The notes under the pieces were generated by a model. That model did no database searches. It was given only the letters and a program-made list of their open reading frames with translations, and was not told the DNA's origin. This document shows, in pieces, positions 1 to 9,248 of a stretch of 64,000 nt of DNA. The DNA is taken from NCBI RefSeq assembly GCF_028867705.1, contig NZ_CP066171.1:1426001-1490000 (forward strand). Reading direction: 5' to 3'. Both the position numbers and the translations under genes were made by a program. How positions within the stretch are numbered: the stretch's first letter is position 1; each line of letters begins with the position of its first letter. The stretch comes from Thermoleophilum album (GTDB lineage Bacteria; Actinomycetota; Thermoleophilia; Solirubrobacterales; Thermoleophilaceae).

Positions 1-2037
1 CTGCTCGCTCGTAACCCTCGCGACGACCTCCCGCACCGTGTCCGCCACGCGCTCGGGCGTGAAGCCGAAGTGGGCGAGCACCTCCCGCCCAGGGCCGGAC
101 TCGCCGAAGCGGTCGATGCCGACGACAGCGCCCTCGCTTCCCACGATCCGCTCCCACCCTAGGGGAGCGGCAGCCTCGACGGCGACGCGAGCTCGGCACG
201 ACGATGGCAATAGATCCTCGCGCCAGCGCTCGTCCTGCTCGAGAAAACGCTCGACGCACGGCATCGAGATCACGCGCGCGTCTATACCGTCCGCCTGAAG
301 AAGCTGGGCAGCGTCGAGGGCCGTCGCCACCTCGGATCCTGTCGCCACCACTATCGCGTCGGGTTCGCCGGTGCTGTCGCGCACCACCCAGGCGCCGCGC
401 TCGATCGCATCGTCGGGGACGCGATCGGGATCGTCGACCGGAACGGCCTGGCGTGTCAGCACGAGCACGACGGGGCGGTCGCTGGTGCGCAGCGCGAACC
501 GCCACGCGCGCACGGTCTCGTTCGCACCGGCCGGACGCACCACGTAGAGGTTGGGGATCGCACGCAGGTGCGGTAGGTGTTCGACCGGTTGGTGAGTTGG
601 TCCGTCCTCGCCGACCCCGATCGAGTCGTGCGAGAACACGAACGTCGAAGGGATACCCATCAACGCGGCGAGCCGGATCGGCGGCTTCATGTAGTCGCTG
701 AAGACGAGGAAGGTGGCGCCGAAGGCGCGCAGCCCGTGCAGTACGAGGCCGTTGACGATCGTGCCCATGGCGTGCTCGCGCACACCGAAGTGGATGTTGC
801 GACCGCTGTAGTTGCCCCGCCCGATGCTCTGCGCATCGTCGATCTTCGCGAGCGTCGAGGAGGCGAGATCGGCCGACCCGCCGACGAGCTGGGGAACGCG
901 CGCCGCTGCCCACTGCAGCGCACGGTGCGCCGCTTTGCGCGTCGCTACCGGGCCGTCGTCGCGTTCGAAGCGCGGCAGCTCGCCGCTGTCCCAGTCCGCC
1001 GGCAGCCGACGTGCCCGGACCTGTTCGAGCAGTTCGTGCTCCTTCGGGTAGGCGCGGGCGTAGCTCCGGCAGCGCTCCTCCCACTCGCGGACCAGCTCGC
1101 GCCCGCGCTCGACGGCGCGGCGGCAGTGGGCGAGCGCCTCGTCGGGCACCCAGAACGACCGATCGACCGGCCAGCCGAGGTTCTCTTTGGTGAGCCGGAC
1201 CTCGTCGGCGCCGAGCGGTGCCCCGTGGGCCGCCGCGGTGTCGCGCTTGTTGGGGGCTCCCTCGGCGATGTGCGTACGCAGGATCACCAGCGACGGCCGC
1301 CGCTCTTCGGCCTTGGCGGCTTCGACCGCGGCGCAGATCCGCGCCGGGGTTACGTCCTCTCCGAGATCTTGGACGTGCCAGCCGAGCGCCTCGTAGCGCG
1401 CGGCGGTGTCTTCCGACATCGCGAGCTCGGTCGGCCCGTCGATCGAGATGTGGTTTCGGTCGTAGAACGCGATCAGCCGACCGAGACCGAGGTGGCCGGC
1501 GATCGCGCACGCCTCGTTCGAAACGCCCTCCTGGATATCGCCGTCGGAGCAGATCGCGAACGTGTAGTGGTCGACGATCGGGTACCCGGGGCGGTTGAGG
1601 CGACCCGCCAGCCAGCGCTCGGCGAGCGCCAGTCCGACAGCGTTACCGATGCCCTGACCTAGCGGGCCGGTGGTGACCTCGACGCCGGGCGTGCGCCCGT
1701 ACTCGGGGTGACCGGGGGTGAGCGAGCCGAGCTGGCGGAACCGACGGATGTCGTCGAGGCCTAGGTCGTAGCCAGTCAAGTAGAGGATCGCGTAGAGCAG
1801 CATCGAGGCGTGGCCGGCGGAGAGCACCAGGCGGTCGCGGTCGAACCAGTCGGGGTGTCGCGGGCTGTGGCGCAGCACGCGCGTGTAGAGCGTGTAGGCG
1901 AGCGGCGCTAGCGCCATCGGCGTGCCCGGATGTCCCGAGTTCGCCGTTTCGACCGCGTCGATCGCCAGCGTGCGAATGGTGTTTATGCAGAGCTCGTCGA
2001 TGTTCGCCTGCGGCTCTGCCCGCTCGTCGTCGCTCAC
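1..2037 (-). CDS. tkt: Transketolase (3' end cut by window start)
   Basis: Thiamine-diphosphate enzyme that moves two-carbon ketol units between sugar phosphates in the non-oxidative pentose phosphate pathway; cytoplasmic. Reading leftward from a GTG at 2037 behind a GGGAGA ribosome site, the protein begins [16 protein letters not shown] and soon shows the transketolase signature [23 protein letters not shown] segment and the ThDP motif region [14 protein letters not shown] follow, then the pyrimidine-domain stretch around GVREHAMG. 679 codons are present with no stop, so only a few C-terminal residues can be missing (family length about 650-700). No intact neighbour is visible downstream. 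Confident family call. Confidence 0.95.
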   Translation of the reverse strand, partial: MSDDERAEPQANIDELCINTIRTLAIDAVETANSGHPGTPMALAPLAYTLYTRVLRHSPRHPDWFDRDRLVLSAGHASMLLYAILYLTGYDLGLDDIRRFRQLGSLTPGHPEYGRTPGVEVTTGPLGQGIGNAVGLALAERWLAGRLNRPGYPIVDHYTFAICSDGDIQEGVSNEACAIAGHLGLGRLIAFYDRNHISIDGPTELAMSEDTAARYEALGWHVQDLGEDVTPARICAAVEAAKAEERRPSLVILRTHIAEGAPNKRDTAAAHGAPLGADEVRLTKENLGWPVDRSFWVPDEALAHCRRAVERGRELVREWEERCRSYARAYPKEHELLEQVRARRLPADWDSGELPRFERDDGPVATRKAAHRALQWAAARVPQLVGGSADLASSTLAKIDDAQSIGRGNYSGRNIHFGVREHAMGTIVNGLVLHGLRAFGATFLVFSDYMKPPIRLAALMGIPSTFVFSHDSIGVGEDGPTHQPVEHLPHLRAIPNLYVVRPAGANETVRAWRFALRTSDRPVVLVLTRQAVPVDDPDRVPDDAIERGAWVVRDSTGEPDAIVVATGSEVATALDAAQLLQADGIDARVISMPCVERFLEQDERWREDLLPSSCRARVAVEAAAPLGWERIVGSEGAVVGIDRFGESGPGREVLAHFGFTPERVADTVREVVARVTSEQ

Positions 2038-2144
2038 GCGTTCTCCCGTGGTGTCGGAGGGGTCGGTGTGGTGGGCGCTCGCTTGCTGTCTCCGCCTTGC
2101 ATTGTTAGCGCGTCCGGCCGCCGTCTCTGCACGCGACCTTGTGT

Positions 2145-3215
2145 CTACCCCGCAAGATTCGGCGAGACAGCGACGAGCGCGGCGCCGAGCACTCCTGCCG
2201 CCTCGCCCGCGCGCGCCCCGACCACGCGCACGCGTGGCCAGATGTGAGCGAGCGCCGAGCGCTCGGCCTCGACCAGCGCGGTGGGCAGGAAGAGGTCGGT
2301 GGCCGAGCCGAGCCCGCCGCCGATGGCGATCACTCGCGGCTGGAAGACGTTGGCGTAGCCGGCGAGGGCGATCCCGAGGTCGCGGGCGAAGCGGTCGATC
2401 AGCCAGCGGGCGTCGGGGTCGCCGCGCGCGGCGGCGGCAGTGACGTCACGCGCGCTGATTTTGCCGCCGGTCGCGAGGACACGGCCCAGCAGGCTGGTCG
2501 GCCGTGTCGCTGCGAGCTCGCGAGCGTCGCGCTCGAGCGCCTGACCGGAACAGAGCGCCTCGACACAGCCGCGGGCGGGGCAGGAGCCGGGGCAGGGCGG
2601 TCCGTCGGCACGGATGGGGAAGTGCCCGAGTTCGGCGCCGAGACCGTCGGCGCCGCGCAGCAGCCGCCCGCCGCTGATCACCCCACCACCGACACCCGTA
2701 CCGAGCGTGAGCATCACGAGCTCGCTGCACGAGCGCAGCCACGCTTCAGCGAGGGCGGCAGTGTTGCCGTCGTTGTCGATCGCCACGGCGCGCCCGGCCA
2801 GCCGCCGCTCGAGCTCGGCCCGGAGCGGGATGTCGCCGACGACCAAGTTGACAGCACCCGGAGCACGCCCGGTCTTCTGATCGATCCCACTCGGGAAACC
2901 CACGCCCACTCGGCACGCCGAGCCCGCCGTGTCCGCTTCGAGACCTTCCACCAGCGAAGCGACGAGGTCGAGCAGAGCAGCGCTGTCGTGCGGCGTCGGC
3001 TCGCGCGCGCTCGCGAGCGCCTGCGGTGGCTCGCGCTCGCGTCCGCGCTGCGCGCCACCGGTGAGGTCGGCCGCCAGGTACGCCGCCGCCGCCACCTTGG
3101 TGCCACCGACGTCGACGCCGACGACCAGCTCCTCGCCTCGGTCGGCGCCGCGGCCCGGCGGGTGCACGCGGACGCGGGAGCGAGGTTCTTCGTCGTGTAG
3201 CGGTTCTGTGGGCAC
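2145..3215 (-). CDS. ROK-family glucokinase
   Basis: Predicted ATP-dependent sugar kinase, most likely glucokinase, feeding glucose into glycolysis in the cytoplasm. Visible ROK marks are the phosphate-1 loop [14 protein letters not shown], a second glycine loop [12 protein letters not shown], the catalytic-Asp region [10 protein letters not shown], and the zinc site [17 protein letters not shown] with its Cys and ...GCxE pattern. The GTG at 3215 gives about 356 residues; an in-frame GTG at 3167 would remove 16 residues that look unconserved and may be the true start. It is divergent from the galactokinase across 76 bp, which suggests shared control of sugar use. A ROK repressor is unlikely because no N-terminal helix-turn-helix is present. 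Confidence 0.88.
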   Translation of the reverse strand: MPTEPLHDEEPRSRVRVHPPGRGADRGEELVVGVDVGGTKVAAAAYLAADLTGGAQRGREREPPQALASAREPTPHDSAALLDLVASLVEGLEADTAGSACRVGVGFPSGIDQKTGRAPGAVNLVVGDIPLRAELERRLAGRAVAIDNDGNTAALAEAWLRSCSELVMLTLGTGVGGGVISGGRLLRGADGLGAELGHFPIRADGPPCPGSCPARGCVEALCSGQALERDARELAATRPTSLLGRVLATGGKISARDVTAAAARGDPDARWLIDRFARDLGIALAGYANVFQPRVIAIGGGLGSATDLFLPTALVEAERSALAHIWPRVRVVGARAGEAAGVLGAALVAVSPNLAG

Positions 3216-3291
3216 TTGGTCGGAGAGGCTCGTCGTGCTCGGCGCCAGCGGCAAGCCGAGCGCCGACCGTAGTATCGACGGCCGCGACCGT

Positions 3292-4395
3292 ATGCGCGCG
3301 ATCGCACTAACTACGAGCGACGAGAGGCCGACCACGATCCGCGTACCCGGCCGCGTCAACCTGATCGGCGAGCACACCGACCACAGCGGTGGTCTCGCCT
3401 TGCCGTTCGCGACCGACCGGGCTCTCTGGCTCAGTGTCCGTCGCCACAGGCTCGAGACGCTCACGATCGCGTCGAGAGCGACCGGCGAGCGTGTCGAGCT
3501 CGCTGCGCTCGGCGTCGACAGCGAGGGCGCGAGCGACGAGCGGCCGCTGTCTTTGTGCCGCACGGCCGCCGCCTGCTGCGAGGTCGCCCGCGAGCTCGGC
3601 GTCGTACGGGCGGCAGGCACGGTCGAGATCGCCGGCGACCTGCCGATCGGAGCCGGGCTCTCGTCGTCGGCCGCCCTCTGCTTAGGACTGATCGTCGCGG
3701 TCTGCGTCCTCGGGGGGCAATTGCCCGGCGACCCGCTTGCGGTGGCGCGCGCGGCCGCGCGCGCGGAGCGCGCAGCCGGCGGCGCCGGGGGCGGCCTCCT
3801 TGACCAGGTCGCGATCCTCGGTGGTGCGCCGGGCGCCGGCGTGCTCTGCGACTTCGCCGCCGATCGCTACCTGCGCGTGGGCATCGCGCTCGAGGACGCG
3901 CGCCTCGCCTTGCTCGACAGCGGCGAGCGCAGAGCGCTCGGCAGCTCGCCCTACGCGGAGCGTGTCGCCGAGTGCGCGGAAGCGGCGCGCATGCTCGGCG
4001 TCGCGCCGCTCGCGAAGGCGCCGCTCGACAGCTGCCTGCGCCTGCCGAACCGCTGGCGCCAGCGGGCCGCGCATGTCGTCGCCGAATGCGAGCGCGTTCG
4101 CCTGGCCGTCGACGCGCTCCGCCGTGGCGACATCGGCCGCCTCGGGCGTCTTCTCGACGCCTCGCACCGCAGCCTGCGCGACCTCTTCAACGTCTCGACG
4201 CCGGCGGTGGAGCACACCCGCGCGCTCGCGAAAGCGCACGGGGCGCTCGGCGCCCGGCTCGTCGGAGGCGGCTTCGGCGGCATGGTGTTGGCGCTCTTCC
4301 CAGCCGACGCCGCGCTGCCGACAGGTGCGCTCCCCGTGCGACCCGACTTCGGACTCACGATCGACGGCACGGCGCCGTGGCCGCGCTTTTGCTAA
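3292..4395 (+). CDS. galK: Galactokinase (GHMP kinase)
   Basis: Phosphorylates galactose to galactose-1-phosphate in the Leloir pathway. The 367-residue product has the galactokinase signature near its N-terminus, RVNLIGEHTDHSGG, with His where most family members have Tyr. The GHMP ATP loop PIGAGLSSSAALCLG and the C-terminal glycine motif GGGFGGMVLAL follow. Length is normal for GalK (about 380). The ATG at 3292 is chosen because homology starts within 20 residues of it. No galT or galE is visible beside it. The Tyr-to-His change sits at the sugar-binding loop, so a related sugar kinase activity cannot be excluded. Confidence 0.85.
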   Translation: MRAIALTTSDERPTTIRVPGRVNLIGEHTDHSGGLALPFATDRALWLSVRRHRLETLTIASRATGERVELAALGVDSEGASDERPLSLCRTAAACCEVARELGVVRAAGTVEIAGDLPIGAGLSSSAALCLGLIVAVCVLGGQLPGDPLAVARAAARAERAAGGAGGGLLDQVAILGGAPGAGVLCDFAADRYLRVGIALEDARLALLDSGERRALGSSPYAERVAECAEAARMLGVAPLAKAPLDSCLRLPNRWRQRAAHVVAECERVRLAVDALRRGDIGRLGRLLDASHRSLRDLFNVSTPAVEHTRALAKAHGALGARLVGGGFGGMVLALFPADAALPTGALPVRPDFGLTIDGTAPWPRFC

Positions 4396-4406
4396 TAAAC
4401 CGCCTC

Positions 4407-4511
4407 GTGGATCGTCGTCTGGCGCAGAAGAACATGCGCAGCGCGCTGATCGCGTTGGCGATCGCGCTGTTGATCTTCGCCGCTTCGTGGATCGCGGGGC
4501 TCACCTACTGA
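4407..4511 (+). CDS. 34-aa single-span membrane peptide, oxidase-linked
   Basis: A tiny open frame starting GTG with product VDRRLAQKNMRSALIALAI and so on to a C-terminal WIAGLTY. A short basic head is followed by one hydrophobic helix of about 20 residues. Its stop overlaps the next start (TGATG at 4509-4513), which is the main argument that it is translated. By position and shape it resembles the very small accessory subunits found in cytochrome oxidase loci. I recognise no named family. Alternative: the ATG at codon 10 would leave a 25-residue peptide. Confidence 0.6.
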   Translation: MDRRLAQKNMRSALIALAIALLIFAASWIAGLTY

Positions 4512-4762
4512 TGGCCGCGAAACGGCAACCGCGCAAGGTGTTGGACCCCGCGCCACCGCGGGGCGAGCTTGTTCACATGCCCGAGCCGTCGTACCTCCCG
4601 GTGGTGACGGCGGCTGGCATCGCCCTGATCCTCGTTGGTCTCGTCTTCTCTGTCATCGTCTCGGCAATCGGCGCGGTCGTGACTGCGATCGCCACCGCGA
4701 TCTGGATCGGCAAGGTCCGTCGCGAGATGGCGGAACTGCCGCTCGAGCACGACCATCACTGA
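4511..4762 (+). CDS. Cytochrome c oxidase subunit IV-like small membrane protein
   Basis: 83 residues: a basic, proline-rich head, then HMPEPSYLPVVTAAGIALI, two adjacent hydrophobic helices (about residues 28-50 and 52-68), and a histidine-ended charged tail (EHDHH). The HMPEPSYLP entry into the first helix is typical of small subunit IV-type proteins in actinobacterial and related oxidase clusters. It would be an accessory or assembly subunit of the aa3-type oxidase encoded from 5610 onward. It is coupled to the 34-residue peptide by an overlapping stop/start. A leftward CBS gene separates this pair from coxB, so the pair must have its own promoter or read through from galK. Confidence 0.7.
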   Translation: MAAKRQPRKVLDPAPPRGELVHMPEPSYLPVVTAAGIALILVGLVFSVIVSAIGAVVTAIATAIWIGKVRREMAELPLEHDHH

Positions 4763-4771
4763 GAGCGCGCG

Positions 4772-4810
4772 AGCGCCGCTGCCGCCGCGAGAGGACGGCG
4801 CGGCGGCGCT
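4772..4810. terminator. GC hairpin between convergent genes
   Basis: Inverted repeat AGCGCCGC / GCGGCGCT with extra complementary bases inside, lying between two convergent genes. There is no T-tract, so this is a candidate bidirectional terminator rather than a classical one. Confidence 0.35.
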
Positions 4811-4870
4811 GCTCAGCAACGACGCGGTCCCGTCCCTGCGGCGGCGGACTCTGTCAGTGCCTTCGAGCCC

Positions 4871-5302
4871 CTAGCTGGCGTTCACCGATTCGCGCCGCCA
4901 TCCCGGCAACTCGCAGGCGGCACCGTCGGTCACCCACGCGCGCACGATGTCGCGCATCGAGATGATGCCGGCAAGCTCGCCGCCGTCCACTACGACGAGA
5001 TGCCGGAAGCCGCCGGCGATCATCGCTTCGGCGGCACGCTCGAGCGACCAGTCGGCAGCGGCGAACGTCAGGTCGGACGAGAGGTGGTCGGCGACGATCT
5101 CGCGATCGGGATCCTCCCCACGACCGATCGAGATCAAGAGATCGCGCTCGGTGAAGATTCCGTAGCCCGGCTGGTCGGGATCGACGACCACCGCAGCCCC
5201 GACGCGACGCTCGGCCATCAAACGCGCAGCCTCGCGCAGCGTGTGGCCGGGACCGACGGTCGCAACCACGCTCGTCATCGCTTCGCTCACTCTCACGCTC
5301 AC
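4871..5302 (-). CDS. CBS-domain pair protein
   Basis: 143-residue soluble protein made of two CBS repeats (about residues 5-62 and 70-128). Visible marks are VSEAMTSVVATVGPGHTLREAA, VVDPDQPGYGIFTERDLL and the second-copy GGFRHLVVVDGGELAGIISMRDIV. Paired CBS modules bind adenosine nucleotides or S-adenosyl ligands and act as energy sensors; no catalytic domain is attached. The start is a GTG behind GAGGAG. It lies divergent from the oxidase operon and a role in sensing energy state is only an inference. Confidence 0.88.
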   Translation of the reverse strand: MSVRVSEAMTSVVATVGPGHTLREAARLMAERRVGAAVVVDPDQPGYGIFTERDLLISIGRGEDPDREIVADHLSSDLTFAAADWSLERAAEAMIAGGFRHLVVVDGGELAGIISMRDIVRAWVTDGAACELPGWRRESVNAS

Positions 5303-5609
5303 TCCTCCTCTGCGCGCTGTTGCCGCGTCTTGCGCTCCTCCGCGGCGACGGGTCGCATTAGTGCGAATCGTTGCTTGCCGATCCTACCGCGTCATGCGCC
5401 CGTTGCCCGCACCTCCGACCGCCCTTCGTCCCCACCTCCGGCCATCGGTTCCCGCCCGCAGCGCAGCCGGCCGGCCGAATCTCCGCAGCGAGCCGACCGA
5501 ACCCCACGGCCCCCACGGCCGGCCCGCCTTAGAACACCGGCGCACCGGCCCTTCCCCAAACGCCGTCGGAGCGCATAGACTCAACGCGTGCTCCGGAGGG
5601 AGGAGGCAG
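5303..5609. promoter_or_regulatory. Divergent intergenic region before coxB (307 nt)
   Basis: Gene-free stretch between the leftward CBS gene and rightward coxB. It contains a perfect 14-nt inverted repeat, TCGCATTAGTGCGA, at 5353-5366, a plausible operator half-way between the two starts. A strong ribosome site GGAGGGAGGAGG sits just before coxB. I cannot assign -35/-10 boxes with confidence and see no coding or structural RNA signal. Confidence 0.4.
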
Positions 5610-6392
5610 GTGCGTAGGCACCCGATTCTGCAGATGTTCGCTATCGGCGTCGTCGCCGCCGCTGTGATCACGGCGCTGGCGCTGGCGATCGACTGGTTCC
5701 CCCCGGCGGCCAGCACGGCGGCCGACAAGATCGACACGCTCTACGACGTCGTCATCCTCTGCTCGATCCCGATCTTCGTGCTGGTAATGACGATCGCGAT
5801 CTATTCGGTCGTCAAGTTCCGTGCTCGGCCGGGACACGAGGGCGACGGCGCACCGCTCCACGGCAACACCCAGCTCGAGCTGCTGTGGGTCGCGATTCCC
5901 TTCGTGATCGTCTCGGCGCTCGCCGCCTACGCACTCGTGGTGCTCTCCGATATCGAGGCGAAGGAGCCGGATGCGTTGCCGGTCGCCGTCACCGCCCAGC
6001 AGTTCACCTGGACTTTCGGCTATCCGCAGGCGGGGGGTGCAACGAGCACCGAGCTCGTCTTGCCACGTGGGCGCCAAGCGGTGCTGCGGATCCGCACTCG
6101 CGACGTCATCCATTCCTTCTGGGTGCCTGCGATGCGGATGAAGCAAGACGCCGTTCCCGGCCTCACGACCGAGGTTCGGATCACACCGACGCGCGAAGGT
6201 ACCTACCCGCTCGTCTGCGCCGAGCTGTGCGGCGCCGGGCACGCGACGATGCGGCAGACGGTGCGAGTGGTCGCTCCCGAGCGCTTCCAGGCTTGGCTTC
6301 GCCGGCTCGGCGGCGGAGCGACGGCGAGCCGCGGCGCGACGCCGGGAGCGGCCTCCGCTGTCGAAACGGCGTCAGCGAGCGGACGCAGTTAA
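5610..6392 (+). CDS. ctaC: Cytochrome c oxidase subunit II
   Basis: Carries the CuA centre that accepts electrons from cytochrome c. Two N-terminal membrane helices (about residues 8-28 and 45-70) precede a periplasmic cupredoxin domain. The CuA ligands are all present: HSFWVPAMRMKQDAVPG gives the first His, and CAELCGAGHATM gives the two Cys, the second His and the Met. At 260 residues it lacks the fused cytochrome c domain of caa3-type subunit II, consistent with a separate cytochrome c at 11.1 kb. The GTG at 5610 follows GGAGGGAGGAGGCAG. First gene of the run ctaC-ctaD-(tandem stress-like)-ctaE. Confidence 0.96.
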   Translation: MRRHPILQMFAIGVVAAAVITALALAIDWFPPAASTAADKIDTLYDVVILCSIPIFVLVMTIAIYSVVKFRARPGHEGDGAPLHGNTQLELLWVAIPFVIVSALAAYALVVLSDIEAKEPDALPVAVTAQQFTWTFGYPQAGGATSTELVLPRGRQAVLRIRTRDVIHSFWVPAMRMKQDAVPGLTTEVRITPTREGTYPLVCAELCGAGHATMRQTVRVVAPERFQAWLRRLGGGATASRGATPGAASAVETASASGRS

Positions 6393-6416
6393 CGCAGAGG
6401 GATCGGAGGGAAGGAC

Positions 6417-8387
6417 GTGGCGGTAGCAGTCGAGCGCAAGCCAAGCAGGGGTGACACCGACAGCTCCCGTGCCGACGGCAGGCGGGGCGGCTGGCGCCGG
6501 CGGCTCGCAGCGCCTGGCTGGTGGCGCGCCCTCGCCGCGATGCCTGTCGGCTTCCTGGTCGCGTTGGGGCTCGTCGCTGCCGTGCGCGCCGCCTACGGCT
6601 GGCACCCGACCGTCAAGTGGGAGGCCGTCACTACCGTCGCATTGATCGCCGTGCCGCTGGCCTTCCTGGCCGGGATCGGCTGCTTCGACTACTGGCTGCG
6701 CTGGGCGATCGGGGCGCGCACTGAAGATGACGACCACTCGGGCCACGGCGCCGACAGTTGGCGCGACTACTTCCGCGTCAACACCGATCACAAGGTAATC
6801 GGCATTCAGTACATCTGCACCACCTTCGCCTTCTTCGTACTCGGTGGCTTGATGGCGATGTTGATGCGCGCCGAACTGCTCGCGCCGGGCGAACAGCTCG
6901 TCGACGCCAACACCTTCAACGGACTCTTCTCGGTCCACGCCTCGTTGATGATCTTCCTCTTCATCATTCCTGTGTTCGCTGGCATCGCCAACTACGTGGT
7001 GCCGCTGATGATCGGCGCACCCGACATGGCGTTCCCACGCCTGAACGCGCTCTCTTACTGGCTTTTGCTCGTCGCCGGGGTGATGATGGTGCTTAGCTAC
7101 GTCGCGCCCGGCGGCCCGTTCGCGACCGGCTGGACGGCTTACGCGCCGCTCTCGGTCGATGTGCCCCTCGGCCAGCAGTTCTTCGCCCTAGCCGTTCAGT
7201 TCGCCGGCGCCTCGTCGATCGCCACCGCCCTCAACTTCTTGGTCACGATCATTACGATGCGTGCGCCGGGCATGACTTTTTGGCGCATGCCGCTTCTGGT
7301 GTGGGCGAACTTCACCACCTCGCTCTTGGTCGTCATCGCCACACCGTTCATCGCCGCATCGCAGTTCTTCGTGTTGTTCGACCGTGCACTCGGAACGCAC
7401 TTCTTCACGCCCCAGCTCGGTGGCGACGTGCTCATGTACCAACACGTGTTCTGGTTCTACTCCCACCCTGCCGTCTACATCATGATGCTGCCCGGCTTCG
7501 GAATCGTCAGCGAGGTGATCTCGGCGCACGCGCGCAAGCCTGTTTTCGGCTACAAGATGATGGCCTACGCGCTGATCGCGATCGTCGTGCTCGGCTTCCT
7601 GGTGTGGGCACACCACATGTTCGTGTCGGGGATGCAAGCGTGGATACGCATCCCGATGATGCTCACGACGATGCTGATCGCCGTGCCGACGGGCATCAAG
7701 ATCTTCAACTGGCTAGGAACGCTGTGGCGCGGCGTTATCCACCTGCGCACGCCGTTGCTCTTCGCTCTCGGGTTCATCACGATGTTCACGCTCGGAGGAA
7801 TCAGCGGCGTGACGCTGGCGATCGTGCCGTTCGACATCCACGTCTCCGACACCTACTACGTCGTCGCGCACATCCACTACGTGTTGTTCGGCGGGTCGGT
7901 CTTCACGATCTTCGCGGGCATCTACCACTGGTTCCCGAAGATGACGGGCCGGATGTACGACGAGACGCTCGGCAAGATCCACTTCTGGCTCTCGTTCGTG
8001 TTCTTCAACCTGACCTTCGGGCCGATGCACCTCCTCGGCATCGACGGGATGCCGCGCCGCGTCGCCGACTACGCGTCCGAGTACGCCACGCTGAACGCGA
8101 TCGTCTCGGTGTCGGCGTTCATCTTCGGTCTGTCGTTCCTCGTCTTCCTCTACAACATGATCGTCAGCTGGCGCTACGGGCCTGTTGCGCCTGCCAATCC
8201 GTGGAAGGCGCACACGCTGGAATGGATGGTTCCCTCGCCGCCGCCGAAGTTCAACTTCGTGGAGGTGCCACGCGTGGTGGGCGGCCCGTACCCCTTCGGT
8301 CTCAAAGGCGCCCAGCACGCCTACTTCCCGAGCCGGCGGCCGGCACCGGTCGCGGCGGGTGGCGGTGCCCAGCCGCCCGAGCACTGA
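6417..8387 (+). CDS. ctaD: Cytochrome c oxidase subunit I, A2-type
   Basis: Catalytic heme-copper subunit that reduces O2 and pumps protons. Conserved marks include the low-spin heme His in FSVHASLMIFLF, the CuB ligand and Tyr cross-link region WFYSHPAVYIMMLPGFG, the CuB His pair in VWAHHMFVSGM, and the heme ligands in YVVAHIHYVLFGG. YSHPAVYI replaces the HPEVYI of A1 oxidases: the D-channel Glu is absent and a YS pair stands in, the hallmark of A2-type enzymes. The protein is long (656 residues), with about 100 extra N-terminal residues holding two additional hydrophobic helices. GTG start 24 nt after ctaC. Confidence 0.96.
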   Translation: MAVAVERKPSRGDTDSSRADGRRGGWRRRLAAPGWWRALAAMPVGFLVALGLVAAVRAAYGWHPTVKWEAVTTVALIAVPLAFLAGIGCFDYWLRWAIGARTEDDDHSGHGADSWRDYFRVNTDHKVIGIQYICTTFAFFVLGGLMAMLMRAELLAPGEQLVDANTFNGLFSVHASLMIFLFIIPVFAGIANYVVPLMIGAPDMAFPRLNALSYWLLLVAGVMMVLSYVAPGGPFATGWTAYAPLSVDVPLGQQFFALAVQFAGASSIATALNFLVTIITMRAPGMTFWRMPLLVWANFTTSLLVVIATPFIAASQFFVLFDRALGTHFFTPQLGGDVLMYQHVFWFYSHPAVYIMMLPGFGIVSEVISAHARKPVFGYKMMAYALIAIVVLGFLVWAHHMFVSGMQAWIRIPMMLTTMLIAVPTGIKIFNWLGTLWRGVIHLRTPLLFALGFITMFTLGGISGVTLAIVPFDIHVSDTYYVVAHIHYVLFGGSVFTIFAGIYHWFPKMTGRMYDETLGKIHFWLSFVFFNLTFGPMHLLGIDGMPRRVADYASEYATLNAIVSVSAFIFGLSFLVFLYNMIVSWRYGPVAPANPWKAHTLEWMVPSPPPKFNFVEVPRVVGGPYPFGLKGAQHAYFPSRRPAPVAAGGGAQPPEH

Positions 8388-8408
8388 ACGAGGAGAGGAG
8401 GAAGAACC

Positions 8409-9248
8409 GTGAGCGAGCGGCGGAGGATCCTGGTCGTAGCTAACGAGACCGTCGCCGGGATGCCGTTGATCGACGCGGTCAAACGGCGTGCCGACGCAGG
8501 TCCCGTCGAAATCCACGTGATCTGCCCGCAGAACACGCCCAAGCACGGCCTCGTGATCTACGACGACACCGTGCGGCAGGCGGCTGCCAACCGGCTCCAT
8601 TTGACGCTCGCTCAGCTTCGCGAGGCGGGGATCGAAGCCACCGGCGAGGTCGTCGATCCCGATCCCTACACGGCAGTGATGGACGCCCTGCGGGAACGCC
8701 GCTACGACGAAATCATCATCTCCACTCACCCGCAGACCCGCTCTGGTTGGCTGCGCCAAGGTCTGGTCGACCGCGTACGCGGAGCTACCACCGTTCCGGT
8801 CGAGCACGTGGTCGTCGACCTCGATCACGAGCGCGAGCAGGTCAAGCGCACACTTGTCGTCGCCAATCGCACTGTCGCCAGCGAAGAGCTGCTCGACCTG
8901 TTGAAGACCAAGGCGCGCGAGGGCCGTCGGCGCTTCATCGTCCTCGTGCCGCTAGGCAGCGCCAACGGCACGGCCGAAGCGCAGGAGCGCCTGGCGCGAA
9001 TGCTCGAGCTCTTGCGGCGGGAGGGCCTCGAGGCGATCGGCCAGGTGGTACATCCCGACCCCTACACAGCGGTGCGCAACGCCCTCCAGTTCTACGACCC
9101 TGACGAGATCGTCATCTCGACGTTTCCCGAGGCACGCTCGGGTTGGTTGCGCGCCGACCTCGTCAACCGCGTGCGTCAGCTGACGTCGCGCCCGGTCGAG
9201 CACGTCGTAGCTGACGTCGCCGAGACGCCCGCGGAGGTCGCGCCGTGA
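8409..9248 (+). CDS. Tandem universal-stress-like protein within oxidase operon
   Basis: 279-residue soluble protein made of two similar halves (about 1-137 and 141-272). Each half opens with a beta strand ending VVAN (ILVVANETV, TLVVANRTV). Each carries a VDPDPYTAV or VHPDPYTAV segment, a DEIIISTHPQ / DEIVISTFPE strand, and RSGWLRxxLVxRVR. This is the alpha/beta pattern of UspA-like nucleotide-binding domains, but the classical Usp ATP loop G-2x-G-9x-G(S/T) is not evident. It starts GTG 21 nt after ctaD, and its TGA overlaps the ctaE GTG by 4 nt, so it is translated with the oxidase. The function is unknown; regulation or assembly of the oxidase is inference. Confidence 0.78.
   Translation: MSERRRILVVANETVAGMPLIDAVKRRADAGPVEIHVICPQNTPKHGLVIYDDTVRQAAANRLHLTLAQLREAGIEATGEVVDPDPYTAVMDALRERRYDEIIISTHPQTRSGWLRQGLVDRVRGATTVPVEHVVVDLDHEREQVKRTLVVANRTVASEELLDLLKTKAREGRRRFIVLVPLGSANGTAEAQERLARMLELLRREGLEAIGQVVHPDPYTAVRNALQFYDPDEIVISTFPEARSGWLRADLVNRVRQLTSRPVEHVVADVAETPAEVAP

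Noticed and set aside
577-1662. Long rightward open frame over the first 2 kb
   Set aside because: It is antisense to transketolase, whose conserved motifs are on the leftward strand; the rightward product is a low-information GC artefact.
3291-4395. Longer galactokinase starting near 2929
   Set aside because: The upstream part is antisense to the ROK kinase and has no family similarity; homology begins just after the ATG at 3292.
7713-8828. Long leftward open frame across ctaD and the stress-like gene
   Set aside because: His/Arg/Asp-rich shadow of two well supported rightward genes.
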